Origin: Thiomicrospira pelophila DSM 1534
GTDB taxonomy: Bacteria; Pseudomonadota; Gammaproteobacteria; Thiomicrospirales; Thiomicrospiraceae
DNA: 64,000 nt
Assembly: GCF_000711195.1 (NCBI RefSeq)
Contig: NZ_JOMR01000001.1
Location: 496,001 to 560,000, forward strand
Direction of reading: 5' to 3'
The position numbers and the translations under genes were made by a program. Within the stretch, counting starts at the first letter, position 1. Each line of letters opens with the position of its first letter. The notes beneath the pieces are model-generated. The model searched no databases, was not told the DNA's origin, and saw nothing but the letters and a program-made list of their open reading frames with translations. Shown piece after piece: positions 35,611-45,097 of the stretch.

Positions 35611-37242
35611 TTAAAAAGTGAAGCTTGGGCGCTCGGGCAGTTCGCCAAATCGCGGCTGGGTTATTTCGTTCAAGAGATCCTCTCGAATCTTATCCATTTC
35701 TTCCGGACTTAAGGTGTTTTCATAATCACTTTCAAGCTGGCCAAAATAAGGCGGTGTAAACTTGTCCGGATAAAGTGGTACAAGTTGTCCGTTGTTTAAA
35801 AAACGGCTCCAAGTCAGTTTGGTAAATATTTTATTGGCTTGGGTTATGCTATGTTTTCCCATGGCCCCATGCACCATTAGACCGGGCGCTAATAAGTGTT
35901 TATGGGTGGCGACTAAAAAACTGTCCCAACCAAACGCTTCCAGTCCATTCTCTAAAGGTGAGTTACTTAATGCCGCAGGGAAGCTCGGGAAGCGAATGTT
36001 TTTTAAATCTCGATTGGGCTTGGCGTGGCTTAGGTTATCTGGCGTGAGCATTGAGGTGCCATAAATGGGGAGGTCAAGTAAATAATAATCAAGCTGTGGG
36101 CGTAGTATGGCAATCTGCTTTTCATCCCCCATCAAAATCATCGCCTCCAAGTCTTTACGAGTGCGTGGGAAAAACTCAATCGGTTGGCTGATGGTTCGGC
36201 TTAAGTGGCCAGCACGAGACTGGCTGGCATCAGAATTTAGAACCTTACTCATTTCGGCTCTCAAATTTGGATTGCTTTGTGGGTAACTTTGCACTGTGAG
36301 AGGAAATTTATGACTGGCTGACCACATGGACTGTAGTTGATGAGCCATTTTTGTGTCGGTGTCGTTATCGCTGGTGAGTAAAGCAATGTGTCGATAACGC
36401 TCAAGTTCGAGATGGTAAATGAGTTGTTGGGCTTCGTATTGATTACGGTAGCTAAATTGCACAAACGGGGCGATTTGATCAATGTCGTTTAAAGCGATCA
36501 AGTCAGTGATGTCATGGTCAGATAAGGTCTGAATCGCCTCGGGTGTAAGTGGGCCGATGATGATGTCAGCACCCGCTTGTTTTGCACTTTTGTATTGATT
36601 CAAAATATTAGCAGGATCTTTGGCGTTAAAAAATATCAGCTTGTCGGTTTGACTGGATTGCCAGTAGGCTTTTAATATCCCTGCGCGAATTTGCTCACTC
36701 ACCGCACCTAAATGCTCGGTGAAAGGAAGCATTACCGCAATTGTGCGCGGTTTGTTTTTTAGTTCTTCGAAATGAGCCAATAACTCAGGAATCAGGTTTT
36801 GACTAAAAGAAACCTCCGGCATGACTTTTTGCAAATCTTCAATTGCTCGCTTGAAGTTTAAGCCCTGTTGCTGACGGGTGCTAAGTAGCCAACCCCAGGC
36901 GCTGACTCGTTCAGCGCCATTCTCAATTAAGGCTTGCTGAGTTTCAAGGTCTACCGCTTGCAAGGTAATCCAAGAGTCTTGTTCAATTAACGCACGTTGT
37001 TCATCAGAGCTTTGTTCCCATAAGGCTTCCGAATATTGAATATAGCTAACCCATTCACCTTTTTTGGCGGTTTCAAGGCGGGCTTGTTGCAACCGATCAA
37101 GGCGAGAATCGAGTTGCAAAATGGGTGCTTCAAATGGCACAACGCCACGATCCGGCATGGGTTTTTGTGGGGTACTACAGCTGATGAGAACGAACACTAA
37201 GCTGATGAGCAGGATGTTTTTTAACAAGTTGTTTATTAACAT
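35611..37242 (-). CDS. lpoA: LpoA-type outer-membrane activator of PBP1A
   Basis: 543-residue lipoprotein (lipobox VLISCS at about 18-23). An N-terminal TPR-like helical region is followed by a periplasmic-binding-protein-like domain from about residue 165 (IAVMLPFTEHLGAVSEQIRAGIL, AGADIIIGPLTPEAIQ). LpoA reaches from the outer membrane to stimulate the PBP1A transpeptidase. It is followed immediately by yraN and is divergent from rsmI, as in E. coli. Confidence 0.9.
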   Translation of the reverse strand: MLINNLLKNILLISLVFVLISCSTPQKPMPDRGVVPFEAPILQLDSRLDRLQQARLETAKKGEWVSYIQYSEALWEQSSDEQRALIEQDSWITLQAVDLETQQALIENGAERVSAWGWLLSTRQQQGLNFKRAIEDLQKVMPEVSFSQNLIPELLAHFEELKNKPRTIAVMLPFTEHLGAVSEQIRAGILKAYWQSSQTDKLIFFNAKDPANILNQYKSAKQAGADIIIGPLTPEAIQTLSDHDITDLIALNDIDQIAPFVQFSYRNQYEAQQLIYHLELERYRHIALLTSDNDTDTKMAHQLQSMWSASHKFPLTVQSYPQSNPNLRAEMSKVLNSDASQSRAGHLSRTISQPIEFFPRTRKDLEAMILMGDEKQIAILRPQLDYYLLDLPIYGTSMLTPDNLSHAKPNRDLKNIRFPSFPAALSNSPLENGLEAFGWDSFLVATHKHLLAPGLMVHGAMGKHSITQANKIFTKLTWSRFLNNGQLVPLYPDKFTPPYFGQLESDYENTLSPEEMDKIREDLLNEITQPRFGELPERPSFTF

Positions 37243-37341
37243 GGTGGGCGCTTATCTTTGTTTAATTTCGTCAGTAGCGTCAATCTGGTTACAATAGCCA
37301 GCGCTACACAGAAAATGAGAATTAAAGTGAGTTAATTATAT

Positions 37342-38199
37342 ATGCAAACTATTGAAAAAGGGACGCTTTACATCGTCGCCACTCCGATTGGAAACCTAGG
37401 CGATATTTCGCAGCGCGCAATTGAGGTCTTGAGTCAGGTTGATTGGGTAGCGGCAGAAGATACGCGTCATTCTCAAAAACTTCTGCAGCACCTGGGTGTG
37501 CAGGTCAAATTGATTAGTTTGCATGATCATAATGAAAAAATGCGATCAGAAGATTTGTTAGTGCGCTTGCAAGCGGGTGAGTCTGGCGCGTTGATTTCTG
37601 ATGCCGGTACACCTTTAATAAGTGATCCAGGTTATCACCTGGTGAAATTATTGCGCGATCATGACGTATTAGTGCGCCCGGTACCGGGCGCTTCAGCAAT
37701 GATCAGTGCTTTGAGTGTCGCTGGGTTGCCGACTGATCGATTTAGTTTTGAAGGGTTTTTACCAGCGAAATCACAAAAGCGTTTAAATCAGCTACAAAGT
37801 TTGGCGCTAGAAACACGCACCATGGTGTTTTATGAGTCGCCTCATCGTATACTTGAGAGCTTGGCCACCTTGGCTCAAGCCTTAGGTTCGGAGCGCACTA
37901 TGATGGCGGGACGAGAAATGACGAAACAGTTTGAAGAGTTTGTATCAGGAACTATTTCAGAGGTGTTGGGCTATTTTTCCAGACACTCCGATAAGGTCCG
38001 CGGCGAATTTGTGTTGGTGGTTTCTGGCGCGCCCGAACAGCAAGCAGCACAAGCCAGTGAATGGGATAGATTAATTAATATCTTATTGGCTCAGGCTTTA
38101 CCAGTTAAACAAATATCAGAAATAGTGTCAGAGTACTATCAAGTCAAAAAAAATGCCGTTTATCCTAGAGTGCAAGATTTGAAAGAGATGACTTTATAA
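37342..38199 (+). CDS. rsmI: 16S rRNA 2'-O-methyltransferase RsmI (C1402)
   Basis: 285 residues. LYIVATPIGNLGDISQRAIEVL at the N-terminus, AAEDTRHSQKLLQHLG, SDAGTPLISDPGYHLV and FYESPHRI are classic RsmI motifs. It methylates the ribose of C1402 in 16S rRNA. The next feature downstream is rnpB, a common gammaproteobacterial order. Confidence 0.96.
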   Translation: MQTIEKGTLYIVATPIGNLGDISQRAIEVLSQVDWVAAEDTRHSQKLLQHLGVQVKLISLHDHNEKMRSEDLLVRLQAGESGALISDAGTPLISDPGYHLVKLLRDHDVLVRPVPGASAMISALSVAGLPTDRFSFEGFLPAKSQKRLNQLQSLALETRTMVFYESPHRILESLATLAQALGSERTMMAGREMTKQFEEFVSGTISEVLGYFSRHSDKVRGEFVLVVSGAPEQQAAQASEWDRLINILLAQALPVKQISEIVSEYYQVKKNAVYPRVQDLKEMTL

Positions 38200-38230
38200 A
38201 AGTACGGCTTGAGTACGCTTGATTAATCGC

Positions 38231-38257
38231 TAGACAAGCGCGCGGAATTGCTATATT
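38231..38257 (+). promoter_or_regulatory. Candidate rnpB promoter
   Basis: TAGACA (38231-38236) and TATATT (38252-38257), spacer 15 bp, ending about 9 bp before the RNA 5' end. Plausible but the spacing is short. Confidence 0.4.
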
Positions 38258-38265
38258 GTTTGCGC

Positions 38266-38650
38266 CCAAGTGGGTTGGGCAATCGCGGAATGTTTCGGCA
38301 TTCGGAGGAAAGTCCGGGCACCATAGAGCAGGATGCCAGTTAACGGCTGGGCGGCGTGAGCCGACGGAAAGTGCAACAGAGAATAGACCGCCGATGGCGC
38401 TTCGGCGCACAGGTAAGGCTGAAACGGCGAGGTAAGAGCTCACCGCGCAACTGGCAACAGTTTGTGGCTAGGTAAACCCCATCCGGTGCAAGACCAAATA
38501 GGAAAACGCGCCTTCGGGCAAGGTGTGGCTCGCACTTGTTTTCGGGTAGGTTGCTTGAGGAATGCAGTGATGTATCTCCCAGATGAATGATTGCTGGCTT
38601 CTACGTTTTGCGTAGTGGAAACAGAACCCGGCTTACAGACCCACTTAGTT
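38266..38650 (+). ncRNA. rnpB: RNase P RNA (bacterial type A)
   Basis: Catalytic RNA that trims tRNA 5' leaders. The P1 helix pairs AAGTGGGTT near 38268 with GACCCACTT near 38638-38646. Hallmarks: GGAGGAAAGTCCGGGC (P4 5' strand region), CAGAGAATAGACCGCC, GGTAAGGCTGAAACGG, GGTAAACCCCATCCGG-type tract and the 3' CAGAACCCGGCTTAC. Boundaries are approximate by a few bases. Confidence 0.95.
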
Positions 38651-38664
38651 TAATTTTCATAAAG

Positions 38665-38689
38665 CCACACCATGTTGTGGTTTTTTTTT
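38665..38689 (+). terminator. Intrinsic terminator of rnpB
   Basis: CCACA (38665-38669) pairs with TGTGG (38676-38680), extended by flanking A/T pairs, and followed by nine T. Confidence 0.75.
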
Positions 38690-38919
38690 GGGCCTCACTA
38701 TATGTGGTGGGGTGTTGGCTGTTCTTGTAGGTAAAAAATAATCTTAATTTATATTAACACCTTACTGTTTGTTGTTAATTTTTATACTTAACACTCCTTT
38801 CTATCTTGTTGAAAAAACTAATAATCCTTTTTTGTATTGGGCTGCGGCTTGATATGAGGTCTATCGTCTAAGTTATTGTCCTGCAATGATATTTTTCTAA
38901 TTTTGTGGTGGTAAACCGC
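38690..38919. other. Non-coding gap before the division cluster
   Basis: About 230 AT-rich bp between the rnpB terminator and the mraZ promoter. No ORF, repeat or RNA structure that I can support. Confidence 0.4.
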
Positions 38920-38980
38920 TTGACAGTGGTTTGTAACAGCAATATAGTGGTGACATGTGGGGCAAGGTGGAATTAAGTGG
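38920..38980 (+). promoter_or_regulatory. mraZ promoter with four phased MraZ-box repeats
   Basis: TTGACA (38920-38925) and TATAGT (38943-38948) with an ideal 17-bp spacer. GTGG recurs at 38947, 38957, 38967 and 38977, exactly 10 bp apart. This matches the GTGG-type direct repeats bound by MraZ in front of its own gene. The first repeat overlaps the -10, so binding would block polymerase and give autorepression of the whole cluster. Confidence 0.85.
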
Positions 38981-38989
38981 AGATGGAAG

Positions 38990-39448
38990 GTGTTATTTTT
39001 TCGCGGCATTAACTCAGTAAATTTAGACGACAAGGGGCGCTTTTCGATTCCTAAGCGTTACCGTGAGTCTATTTCTGATGCCAGCGATAATCACTTGATT
39101 GCCACCATTGATTTACACAGCCCTTGTTTATTGATTTATACCCAAGACGAATGGGAAGTGATTGAACGTAAGTTAATGGCGATGCCTAACGTTGATCCAC
39201 AAGCTCGTTTAGTGCAGCGTTTATTGTTAGGTCATGCGTCCGAAGTGGAAATGGATGCGCAGGGTCGAATTTTGCTGCCAGGTTTGTTGCGTGATCATGC
39301 CGGGCTACAAAAACAGGCAATTTTATTAGGTCAGGGTAATAAGTTTGAGCTTTGGGGTCAGGAAGCTTGGGATGCTGATCGCCCGGATATGCTGGATCAA
39401 GTTCAAACGCTGGATGTAACCGGCTCATTATCAACCTTGAGTTTGTGA
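38990..39448 (+). CDS. mraZ: MraZ, transcriptional regulator of the division cluster
   Basis: 152 residues from a GTG at 38990, chosen because it has GGAG 7 bases upstream and gives the standard N-terminus ([19 protein letters not shown]); a longer reading would run through the operator repeats. Two AbrB-like halves each carry the DxxGR motif ([30 protein letters not shown]). It binds the GTGG repeats upstream. Overlaps rsmH by four bases. Confidence 0.93.
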   Translation: MLFFRGINSVNLDDKGRFSIPKRYRESISDASDNHLIATIDLHSPCLLIYTQDEWEVIERKLMAMPNVDPQARLVQRLLLGHASEVEMDAQGRILLPGLLRDHAGLQKQAILLGQGNKFELWGQEAWDADRPDMLDQVQTLDVTGSLSTLSL

Positions 39449-40383
39449 TGATGGAAAGTCAGGTATCTGGACATTATTCGGTTTTATTGCAAGAGTCGAT
39501 TGCAGGTTTAAATATCAAGCCGAATGGTATTTATATAGATGGCACCTTTGGTCGCGGTGGCCACAGTAGCGAAATTTTAAAGCAGTTGGGTGAGCAAGGT
39601 CGTTTAATTGCAATTGATCAAGACCCCGATGCCGTTAGCTATGCAAACCAGGCGATTAAGGATGAACGTTTTGAAATCGTACATGCAAGTTTCGCTGATT
39701 TAGAACAGATCTGTGAAGCACGTGGTTTGACCGGAAAGATAGATGGGCTTTTATTAGATTTAGGTGTCTCGTCACCTCAGCTAGATGAAGCCGAGCGCGG
39801 ATTTAGTTTTATGCGCGAAGGGCCTTTGGATATGCGAATGAATCCGGGTCAAGGACAAAGTGCTAAAGACTGGTTACAAGAGGTCGAGCCAGCAGAGTTG
39901 GCCGCCGTGTTAAAGAATTATGGTGAAGAGCGTTATGCCTTCAAAATTGCGCGCGCTTTAAGTCATGACGCTCGCCAAGGTTTAATTAATACCACGCGCG
40001 ATTTGGCCGAGATGATTGGCCGAGTTGCGCCTAATAAAGAAAAACACAAGCATCCAGCGACACGAAGTTTTCAAGCGATTCGGATTCATATAAACCGAGA
40101 GCTGGAAGTTTTGAAGACGGTATTGGAAGCCAGTTTGACGGTATTGGCTCCACAGGGTCGTTTGAGTGTGATTAGCTTCCACTCATTGGAAGATCGAATA
40201 GTGAAACATTTTATGCGCGATCAGTCGCGTGTTAAAGATTTATTCCCAGGCCTTCCTGTATTGGTGGCGGGGAGCGAACCGGTTTTAAAGGTAGTGGCGA
40301 AACCTGTATTTCCGAGCGATCGGGAATGTGCAGAAAATCCACGATCACGCAGTGCGGTTCTCCGTGTTGCGGAACATTTGTAA
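39445..40383 (+). CDS. rsmH: 16S rRNA N4-methyltransferase RsmH (C1402)
   Basis: 312-residue SAM-dependent enzyme: [16 protein letters not shown] (SAM site), [19 protein letters not shown], RAFxAIRIHIN-type block ([15 protein letters not shown]) and [14 protein letters not shown]. It modifies the same 16S nucleotide as RsmI, encoded 1.2 kb upstream. Second gene of the cluster; normally ftsL follows, but here ftsZ does. Confidence 0.97.
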   Translation: MMMESQVSGHYSVLLQESIAGLNIKPNGIYIDGTFGRGGHSSEILKQLGEQGRLIAIDQDPDAVSYANQAIKDERFEIVHASFADLEQICEARGLTGKIDGLLLDLGVSSPQLDEAERGFSFMREGPLDMRMNPGQGQSAKDWLQEVEPAELAAVLKNYGEERYAFKIARALSHDARQGLINTTRDLAEMIGRVAPNKEKHKHPATRSFQAIRIHINRELEVLKTVLEASLTVLAPQGRLSVISFHSLEDRIVKHFMRDQSRVKDLFPGLPVLVAGSEPVLKVVAKPVFPSDRECAENPRSRSAVLRVAEHL

Positions 40384-40443
40384 TTAAAAGCTTAAAACTA
40401 ACAACTTAATATTTTTTGTCTTGCTGACTAGAGGGAACGTGCC

Positions 40444-41649
40444 ATGAGTACCATGAAATTTGATCTTAAAGAAGCGAAAGTATCTCGCCAACCTGGAATG
40501 CCAGTGATCAAGGTAATTGGTTTGGGGGGCGGCGGTAGCAATGCCGTTGATTTTATGGTGCGCTCGAAAGTTGAGGGCGTAGATTTTATCTGTGCAAATA
40601 CCGATGCACAAGCGTTGGCGCATTCAAATGTGCCTGTCAGAATTCAAATTGGTCGCAACGGTTTGGGTGCGGGCGCCAACCCGGATCGCGGACGCGAAGC
40701 GGCAGAAGAAGACATTGAAGAAATTAAAGATCATATTCGTGATGCGGATATGCTGTTTATTACCGCTGGCATGGGCGGCGGGACTGGCACCGGTGCAGCA
40801 CCGGTTGTGGCAAAAGTCGCCCGCGAAATGGGTATTCTAACGGTCGGTGTGGTCAGCAAGCCATTCAGTTTCGAGCGTCGTACTGCCGCAGCAGAAGCTG
40901 GCATCGAAGAGTTATCAAACCATGTTGACTCTCTAATTACTGTACCGAACGATAAGTTGGTGGAGGTATTAGGTAAAGATTTTAAATTCAGTCAAGCCTT
41001 TGACCATGCTAATGAAATCCTATATGGAGCCGTGCAAGGTATATCAGAAATGGTGACACGGCCGGGTCTGATTAACGTCGACTTCGAAGATTTACGCACT
41101 GTTATGTCTGAGCGTGGTCTTGGTATGATGGGTGTTGGCACCTCCAGCGGTGAAGATCGTGCACGTAAAGCCATCGAAAAAGCGATTGCGAATCCATTGT
41201 TGGACGATATCGCAGTATCTGGTGCACGTGGTATTTTGGTCAATATTACGGGCGGCATAGACTTTAGTCTTGGTGAATACAATATTATTGGTGAAGTTGT
41301 GAACGGCTTTGCAGATAAAGATGCGCGTGTCATTGTGGGTACCTCAATTGATGAGTCATTAGAAGACGAAATACGCGTCACCGTGGTCGCGACGGGTTTA
41401 GTAGGCAACCATTTAGCTAAAAAGCCTGAAATGGTTAAGCCAAATTTACAAGCTGTACAAGCAACACGTCAGGAAGCCGAGCGTGAAGAAACGGTTGAGC
41501 AAGAACCTGAAAAACCAGCCGCGATGCAGCCGACTCAAGAAACCGAAGTGGTTCGTCCTAAGATGGTTGTTAATGCCGGAGTGCAGCATGTTGAATCAAA
41601 TAGTAACTATTTAGATATCCCTGCTTTTTTACGCCGTCAAGCTGATTAA
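40444..41649 (+). CDS. ftsZ: Cell-division GTPase FtsZ in an unusual position
   Basis: 401-residue tubulin homologue that forms the Z ring. The GTP site GGGTGTG is at 111-117, with GGGGSNAV near the N-terminus and the T7-loop [12 protein letters not shown] variable linker (about 325-385) ends in a C-terminal peptide [13 protein letters not shown] that should bind FtsA and ZipA. All functional elements are intact. It lies 60 bp after rsmH and 16 bp before ftsL with its own AGAGGG ribosome site, whereas in most gammaproteobacteria ftsZ closes the cluster after ftsQ and ftsA. It could be the only copy, moved, or a second paralogue; the window cannot say. Confidence 0.96.
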   Translation: MSTMKFDLKEAKVSRQPGMPVIKVIGLGGGGSNAVDFMVRSKVEGVDFICANTDAQALAHSNVPVRIQIGRNGLGAGANPDRGREAAEEDIEEIKDHIRDADMLFITAGMGGGTGTGAAPVVAKVAREMGILTVGVVSKPFSFERRTAAAEAGIEELSNHVDSLITVPNDKLVEVLGKDFKFSQAFDHANEILYGAVQGISEMVTRPGLINVDFEDLRTVMSERGLGMMGVGTSSGEDRARKAIEKAIANPLLDDIAVSGARGILVNITGGIDFSLGEYNIIGEVVNGFADKDARVIVGTSIDESLEDEIRVTVVATGLVGNHLAKKPEMVKPNLQAVQATRQEAEREETVEQEPEKPAAMQPTQETEVVRPKMVVNAGVQHVESNSNYLDIPAFLRRQAD

Positions 41650-41665
41650 ATCAGGTGGTTAGCCC

Positions 41666-41998
41666 ATGGCTCGGCTGAGTATGCCTCGTTCCTTTAAGCC
41701 CTTCCAAATTGTTAAGTCTAATTTGGTTGGGCTTTTTGCGTTTCTATTATTGTGTTTGTTAGCGATTAGTTTGGTTTTGATCGTATTGGTTCAGCACCAA
41801 ATTCGTCATCTAGAGACGAGTTATTATGAGCAGATGCAACTTAAGGCCTCTTTGGATGAAGAGTGGGGGCGGCTGACGTTGGAGAAGTATCATCTAGGCT
41901 CATCATCTCGTGTTGAGCGCAATGCCAGGGAAGAACTGGGTATGACGTTAGCTCATCCTGTGCAAGTGATTGTATTGCCTTCTTCGGAGTCAGAATAA
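41666..41998 (+). CDS. ftsL: Cell-division protein FtsL
   Basis: 110-residue bitopic protein: cytoplasmic N-terminus, one membrane segment (about 20-43) and a periplasmic coiled coil (HQIRHLETSYYEQMQLKASLD) ending with the ARxELGM-like region (NAREELGM). Part of the FtsQLB complex that activates septal synthesis. Its stop is followed directly by the ftsI ATG. Confidence 0.92.
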   Translation: MARLSMPRSFKPFQIVKSNLVGLFAFLLLCLLAISLVLIVLVQHQIRHLETSYYEQMQLKASLDEEWGRLTLEKYHLGSSSRVERNAREELGMTLAHPVQVIVLPSSESE

Positions 41999-43657
41999 AT
42001 GTGGACTTGGCAAATACAAAGATCACAGATTGTTTTTGGCTTGCTGATTCTAGGGTTTGTGGTTTTGGCTGGCCGTGCTTTTTATGTGCAGGTTGTTTGG
42101 TCGGATTTTTTAGAAACCGAAGGTAATAAGCGACAAGTACGTACTCTAGATGTTCCCGCTCCACGGGGTCATATTTTAGATCGTCATGGTGCCGTTTTAG
42201 CGCTCAGTACGCCGCTAGCTTCGATTTGGGTCGATCCTAAAGTCTTTAGCCAGCACCCAGATGCGATAAAAAAACTGGCTCAAGAGTTGGGGCAGTCTGA
42301 GTTGGATTTGTTGCAGCGTATTAAATCAAACGATACAAGACGTTTTCTGTTTATTAAGCGCTCTATCCTACCTGAGATAGCCAATCAAATTGAAAGCCTA
42401 GGTTTGCCCGGGGTTTATGCCAAACCTGAATACAAACGTTATTATCCTAGTGCTGATACCACGGCTCATTTGGTTGGTTATACCGATATCGACGATAAAG
42501 GCCAAGATGGGATTGAATACATCTACGATGGCTGGCTAACAGGCAAGCCTGGACGCCAACAGATTATTAAAGACTTGGAAGGGCGAGTTGTCGAGTTTGT
42601 AAAAAACATCGAGGAGGCTGAGCCAGGTAAAGATTTAGTGTTGAGTGTGGATAAGGATATTCAATACTTTGCCCAGCGTGCTTTAAAAGAGGCGCGTGTT
42701 AAGCATCAGGCGGTAGCCGCTTCTATGGTTGTTTTGGATGCCAAAACAGGCGAGGTGCTAGCCTTGGTTAATGAGCCGGGTTTTAACCCTAATAATCGTG
42801 CGCAAATTAAAGGCGAAGCGATTCGTAATCGTGCCATAGCCAGTTTGATTGAGCCCGGTTCAACTATTAAGCCGTTTGTAATGGCGCAAGCGCTGGAGTT
42901 AGGTTTAGTTAAGCCAGGTGAAATTATCAATACCGCACCGGGGTATATGAACGTTCAGGGTCACATGATTAGTGATGCCGTTAACTACGGACGATTAAAA
43001 CCGAGTGAGATAATCCAAAAATCGAGTAACGTCGGTATTGCGAATATTGCTCGACGTATGAAGCCAGAGCAACAGTGGGAACTCTTTAGACAGCTAGGAT
43101 TTGCGCAGGACTTAGGACTGTTTTTACCCGGGGAATCGATGGGATATTTACGTCATCATTCCGAATGGATGCAGGTAGATCAAGTGTCCAGTTCGTTTGG
43201 TTATGGCTTTAATATCAATTTAATGCAGCTCGCACACGCTTATACGATATTTGCAAACGAAGGTCGGTTGTTACCTTTGTCTTTATTAAAATTAGATCAA
43301 GTGCCAGACTCAAAACAAGTAGTGAGTCCCGAAGCCGCGCAGCAAGTCTTGACGATGCTAGAAAGCGTTACACACCAGGGTGGAACCGGTACCGAGGCAC
43401 GTATTGAGGGTTATCGAGTGGCGGGTAAAACCGGTACGGTTCATAAAACACGGGCAGGCCAATATCAACAAAACGAATATTCAGCCATGTTTGTAGGGCT
43501 GGTGCCCGCTTCAAGACCCGATATGGTAGTGGCGGTGATGGTGGATAAACCTAGTCGCGGTGTCTATGGCGGTGGTAGTGTAGCGGCACCGGTATTTCAA
43601 GAAGTGATGCGACATGCTTTACGCTTGCGAAATGTTGATCCAGATGGAGCTTTGTAA
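41999..43657 (+). CDS. ftsI: Septal transpeptidase FtsI (PBP3)
   Basis: 552-residue class B penicillin-binding protein. One N-terminal membrane segment (about 10-30), pedestal domain with RGHILDRHGAVLA, and transpeptidase domain with the active-site STIK (in EPGSTIKPF), the SSN motif (KSSNVGIA) and KTGT (VAGKTGTVHK). It crosslinks septal peptidoglycan. It starts immediately at the ftsL stop and abuts murE. Confidence 0.97.
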   Translation: MWTWQIQRSQIVFGLLILGFVVLAGRAFYVQVVWSDFLETEGNKRQVRTLDVPAPRGHILDRHGAVLALSTPLASIWVDPKVFSQHPDAIKKLAQELGQSELDLLQRIKSNDTRRFLFIKRSILPEIANQIESLGLPGVYAKPEYKRYYPSADTTAHLVGYTDIDDKGQDGIEYIYDGWLTGKPGRQQIIKDLEGRVVEFVKNIEEAEPGKDLVLSVDKDIQYFAQRALKEARVKHQAVAASMVVLDAKTGEVLALVNEPGFNPNNRAQIKGEAIRNRAIASLIEPGSTIKPFVMAQALELGLVKPGEIINTAPGYMNVQGHMISDAVNYGRLKPSEIIQKSSNVGIANIARRMKPEQQWELFRQLGFAQDLGLFLPGESMGYLRHHSEWMQVDQVSSSFGYGFNINLMQLAHAYTIFANEGRLLPLSLLKLDQVPDSKQVVSPEAAQQVLTMLESVTHQGGTGTEARIEGYRVAGKTGTVHKTRAGQYQQNEYSAMFVGLVPASRPDMVVAVMVDKPSRGVYGGGSVAAPVFQEVMRHALRLRNVDPDGAL

Positions 43658-45097
43658 GTGAAAACCTTAGCCCAAGTTGCTCAATTTTTTGAACTTGAAT
43701 TACCACCAGGCCTGGTGGCTATTGAATTGCAAGGCTTATCAAATCACTCGCACCTTTTACAGCAAGGTTGGGGGTTTGTTGCGTTGACCGGCCTCCAAAA
43801 GCATGGCGGATATTATTGGAATCAGGCCAAAGCCCAAGGAGCTACTTGTGTTTTGAGCGATAGAGAGATTGCGGATTGTGAATTGCCGGTTTTGGTGATT
43901 CAAGATTTGCCCAGTCGTTTAGCCGAATTGGCGAACTGGTTTTATGACTATCCGAGCCGACAGGTTCAAGTAATTGGTGTAACAGGCACCAATGGCAAAA
44001 CCTCAACGACGCACTACATTGCCCAGTTATTAGTGAGTCAGTCAAAACGCGTTGGCATCATCGGCACACTGGGTAATGGTGAGTTTGGACTGTTGACCGC
44101 AACCGCCAATACCACACCGGATATTTTGGTGGTGCAAGGCTGGTTAGCAAAATTTGTCGACGAAGGGTTCGATTATGCTGTGATGGAGGTCTCATCACAC
44201 GGTTTAGCGTTAGGGCGCATAGCTGGCGTAGAGTTTGCCTGTGTCGCCTTAACCCAAGTAAGTCGAGATCACTTGGACTTCCACTTGGATGTTGCCGATT
44301 ACCAAAATACCAAAAAACGCTTGTTCCGAGATTATGTGACTCAAAAACGCGTACTGAATTTAGATGATTCAATTGGTCGCAACTTAGCTGAGGAATCTAA
44401 TAGTTTTTGTTACAGTCTACAAGACCCAGCGGCAAATCTAGTCTGTCAGTCACTTGAGTTGACGCCACAAGGTTTGCAAGGTTATTTGGATTATCAAAAT
44501 CAAACCTACCAGTGCAAGACGGGTTTGATGGGGGCTTTTAATGCCGAAAACTTGTTATGTGCCCTCAGTTGTTTAATTGCGCTGGACTTTGAGCTGAAAA
44601 ATATTCTAATGGGTTTAGTCAACTTGAAACCCGTTACGGGTAGAATGCAACCTATAAAGCTAGAACAAAAACCGATTACTGCAATCGTGGATTATGCCCA
44701 TACCCCCGATGCGTTGGAGCAAGTCTTGCTAGGGATTCGGTCCCACCTAAATAGGGGGCATTTATGGGTGGTATTTGGTTGTGGTGGTGATCGAGATAAA
44801 GGCAAACGCCCATTAATGGGTGAAATTGCAGAGCGCCTTGCTGATCAAGTAATACTGACGAGCGACAACCCGCGTAGTGAAAACCCACAAAGTATTTTGC
44901 AGGATATTCAGCAGGGATTAAGTCGGCCAGCCAAACAAATCGAATCCAGACAAGCGGCCATTGAATGGGCATTAAGCCAGGCGCAAGCGGGTGATTTGAT
45001 TTTAGTCGCCGGTAAAGGGCATGAACAAACGCAAGAAATTAATGGGGTTAAATACCCTTTTAGTGATCAAAAGGTAATCGAACAGTGGCGTCCATAA
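43658..45097 (+). CDS. murE: UDP-MurNAc-tripeptide synthetase MurE
   Basis: 479-residue ATP-dependent ligase adding the third stem residue. The P-loop is GVTGTNGKTSTTHY, followed by TANTTPD, EVSSHGLALGR and VDYAHTPDALEQVL. SDNPRSENP matches the DNPR motif that selects meso-diaminopimelate. The GTG start directly follows the ftsI stop. An iterated palindrome near the N-terminus is read as PPGLVAI in the variable first domain. Confidence 0.97.
   Translation: MKTLAQVAQFFELELPPGLVAIELQGLSNHSHLLQQGWGFVALTGLQKHGGYYWNQAKAQGATCVLSDREIADCELPVLVIQDLPSRLAELANWFYDYPSRQVQVIGVTGTNGKTSTTHYIAQLLVSQSKRVGIIGTLGNGEFGLLTATANTTPDILVVQGWLAKFVDEGFDYAVMEVSSHGLALGRIAGVEFACVALTQVSRDHLDFHLDVADYQNTKKRLFRDYVTQKRVLNLDDSIGRNLAEESNSFCYSLQDPAANLVCQSLELTPQGLQGYLDYQNQTYQCKTGLMGAFNAENLLCALSCLIALDFELKNILMGLVNLKPVTGRMQPIKLEQKPITAIVDYAHTPDALEQVLLGIRSHLNRGHLWVVFGCGGDRDKGKRPLMGEIAERLADQVILTSDNPRSENPQSILQDIQQGLSRPAKQIESRQAAIEWALSQAQAGDLILVAGKGHEQTQEINGVKYPFSDQKVIEQWRP
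43703..43718. repeat. Iterated palindrome copy 12 (16 bp)
   Basis: Perfect CCACCAGGCCTGGTGG in murE, codons 16-21, read as PGLV. Confidence 0.92.

Noticed and set aside
37627-37642. CCAGGT-TATC-ACCTGG inverted repeat in rsmI as another copy of the iterated palindrome
   Set aside because: It lacks the central AGGCCT and has a 4-base spacer, so it is a separate chance or local repeat.
40237-40248. CCAGGCCTT in rsmH and similar half-matches (51040, 53321, 25878)
   Set aside because: They share only six to nine bases on one side of the core; counting them would inflate the repeat family.
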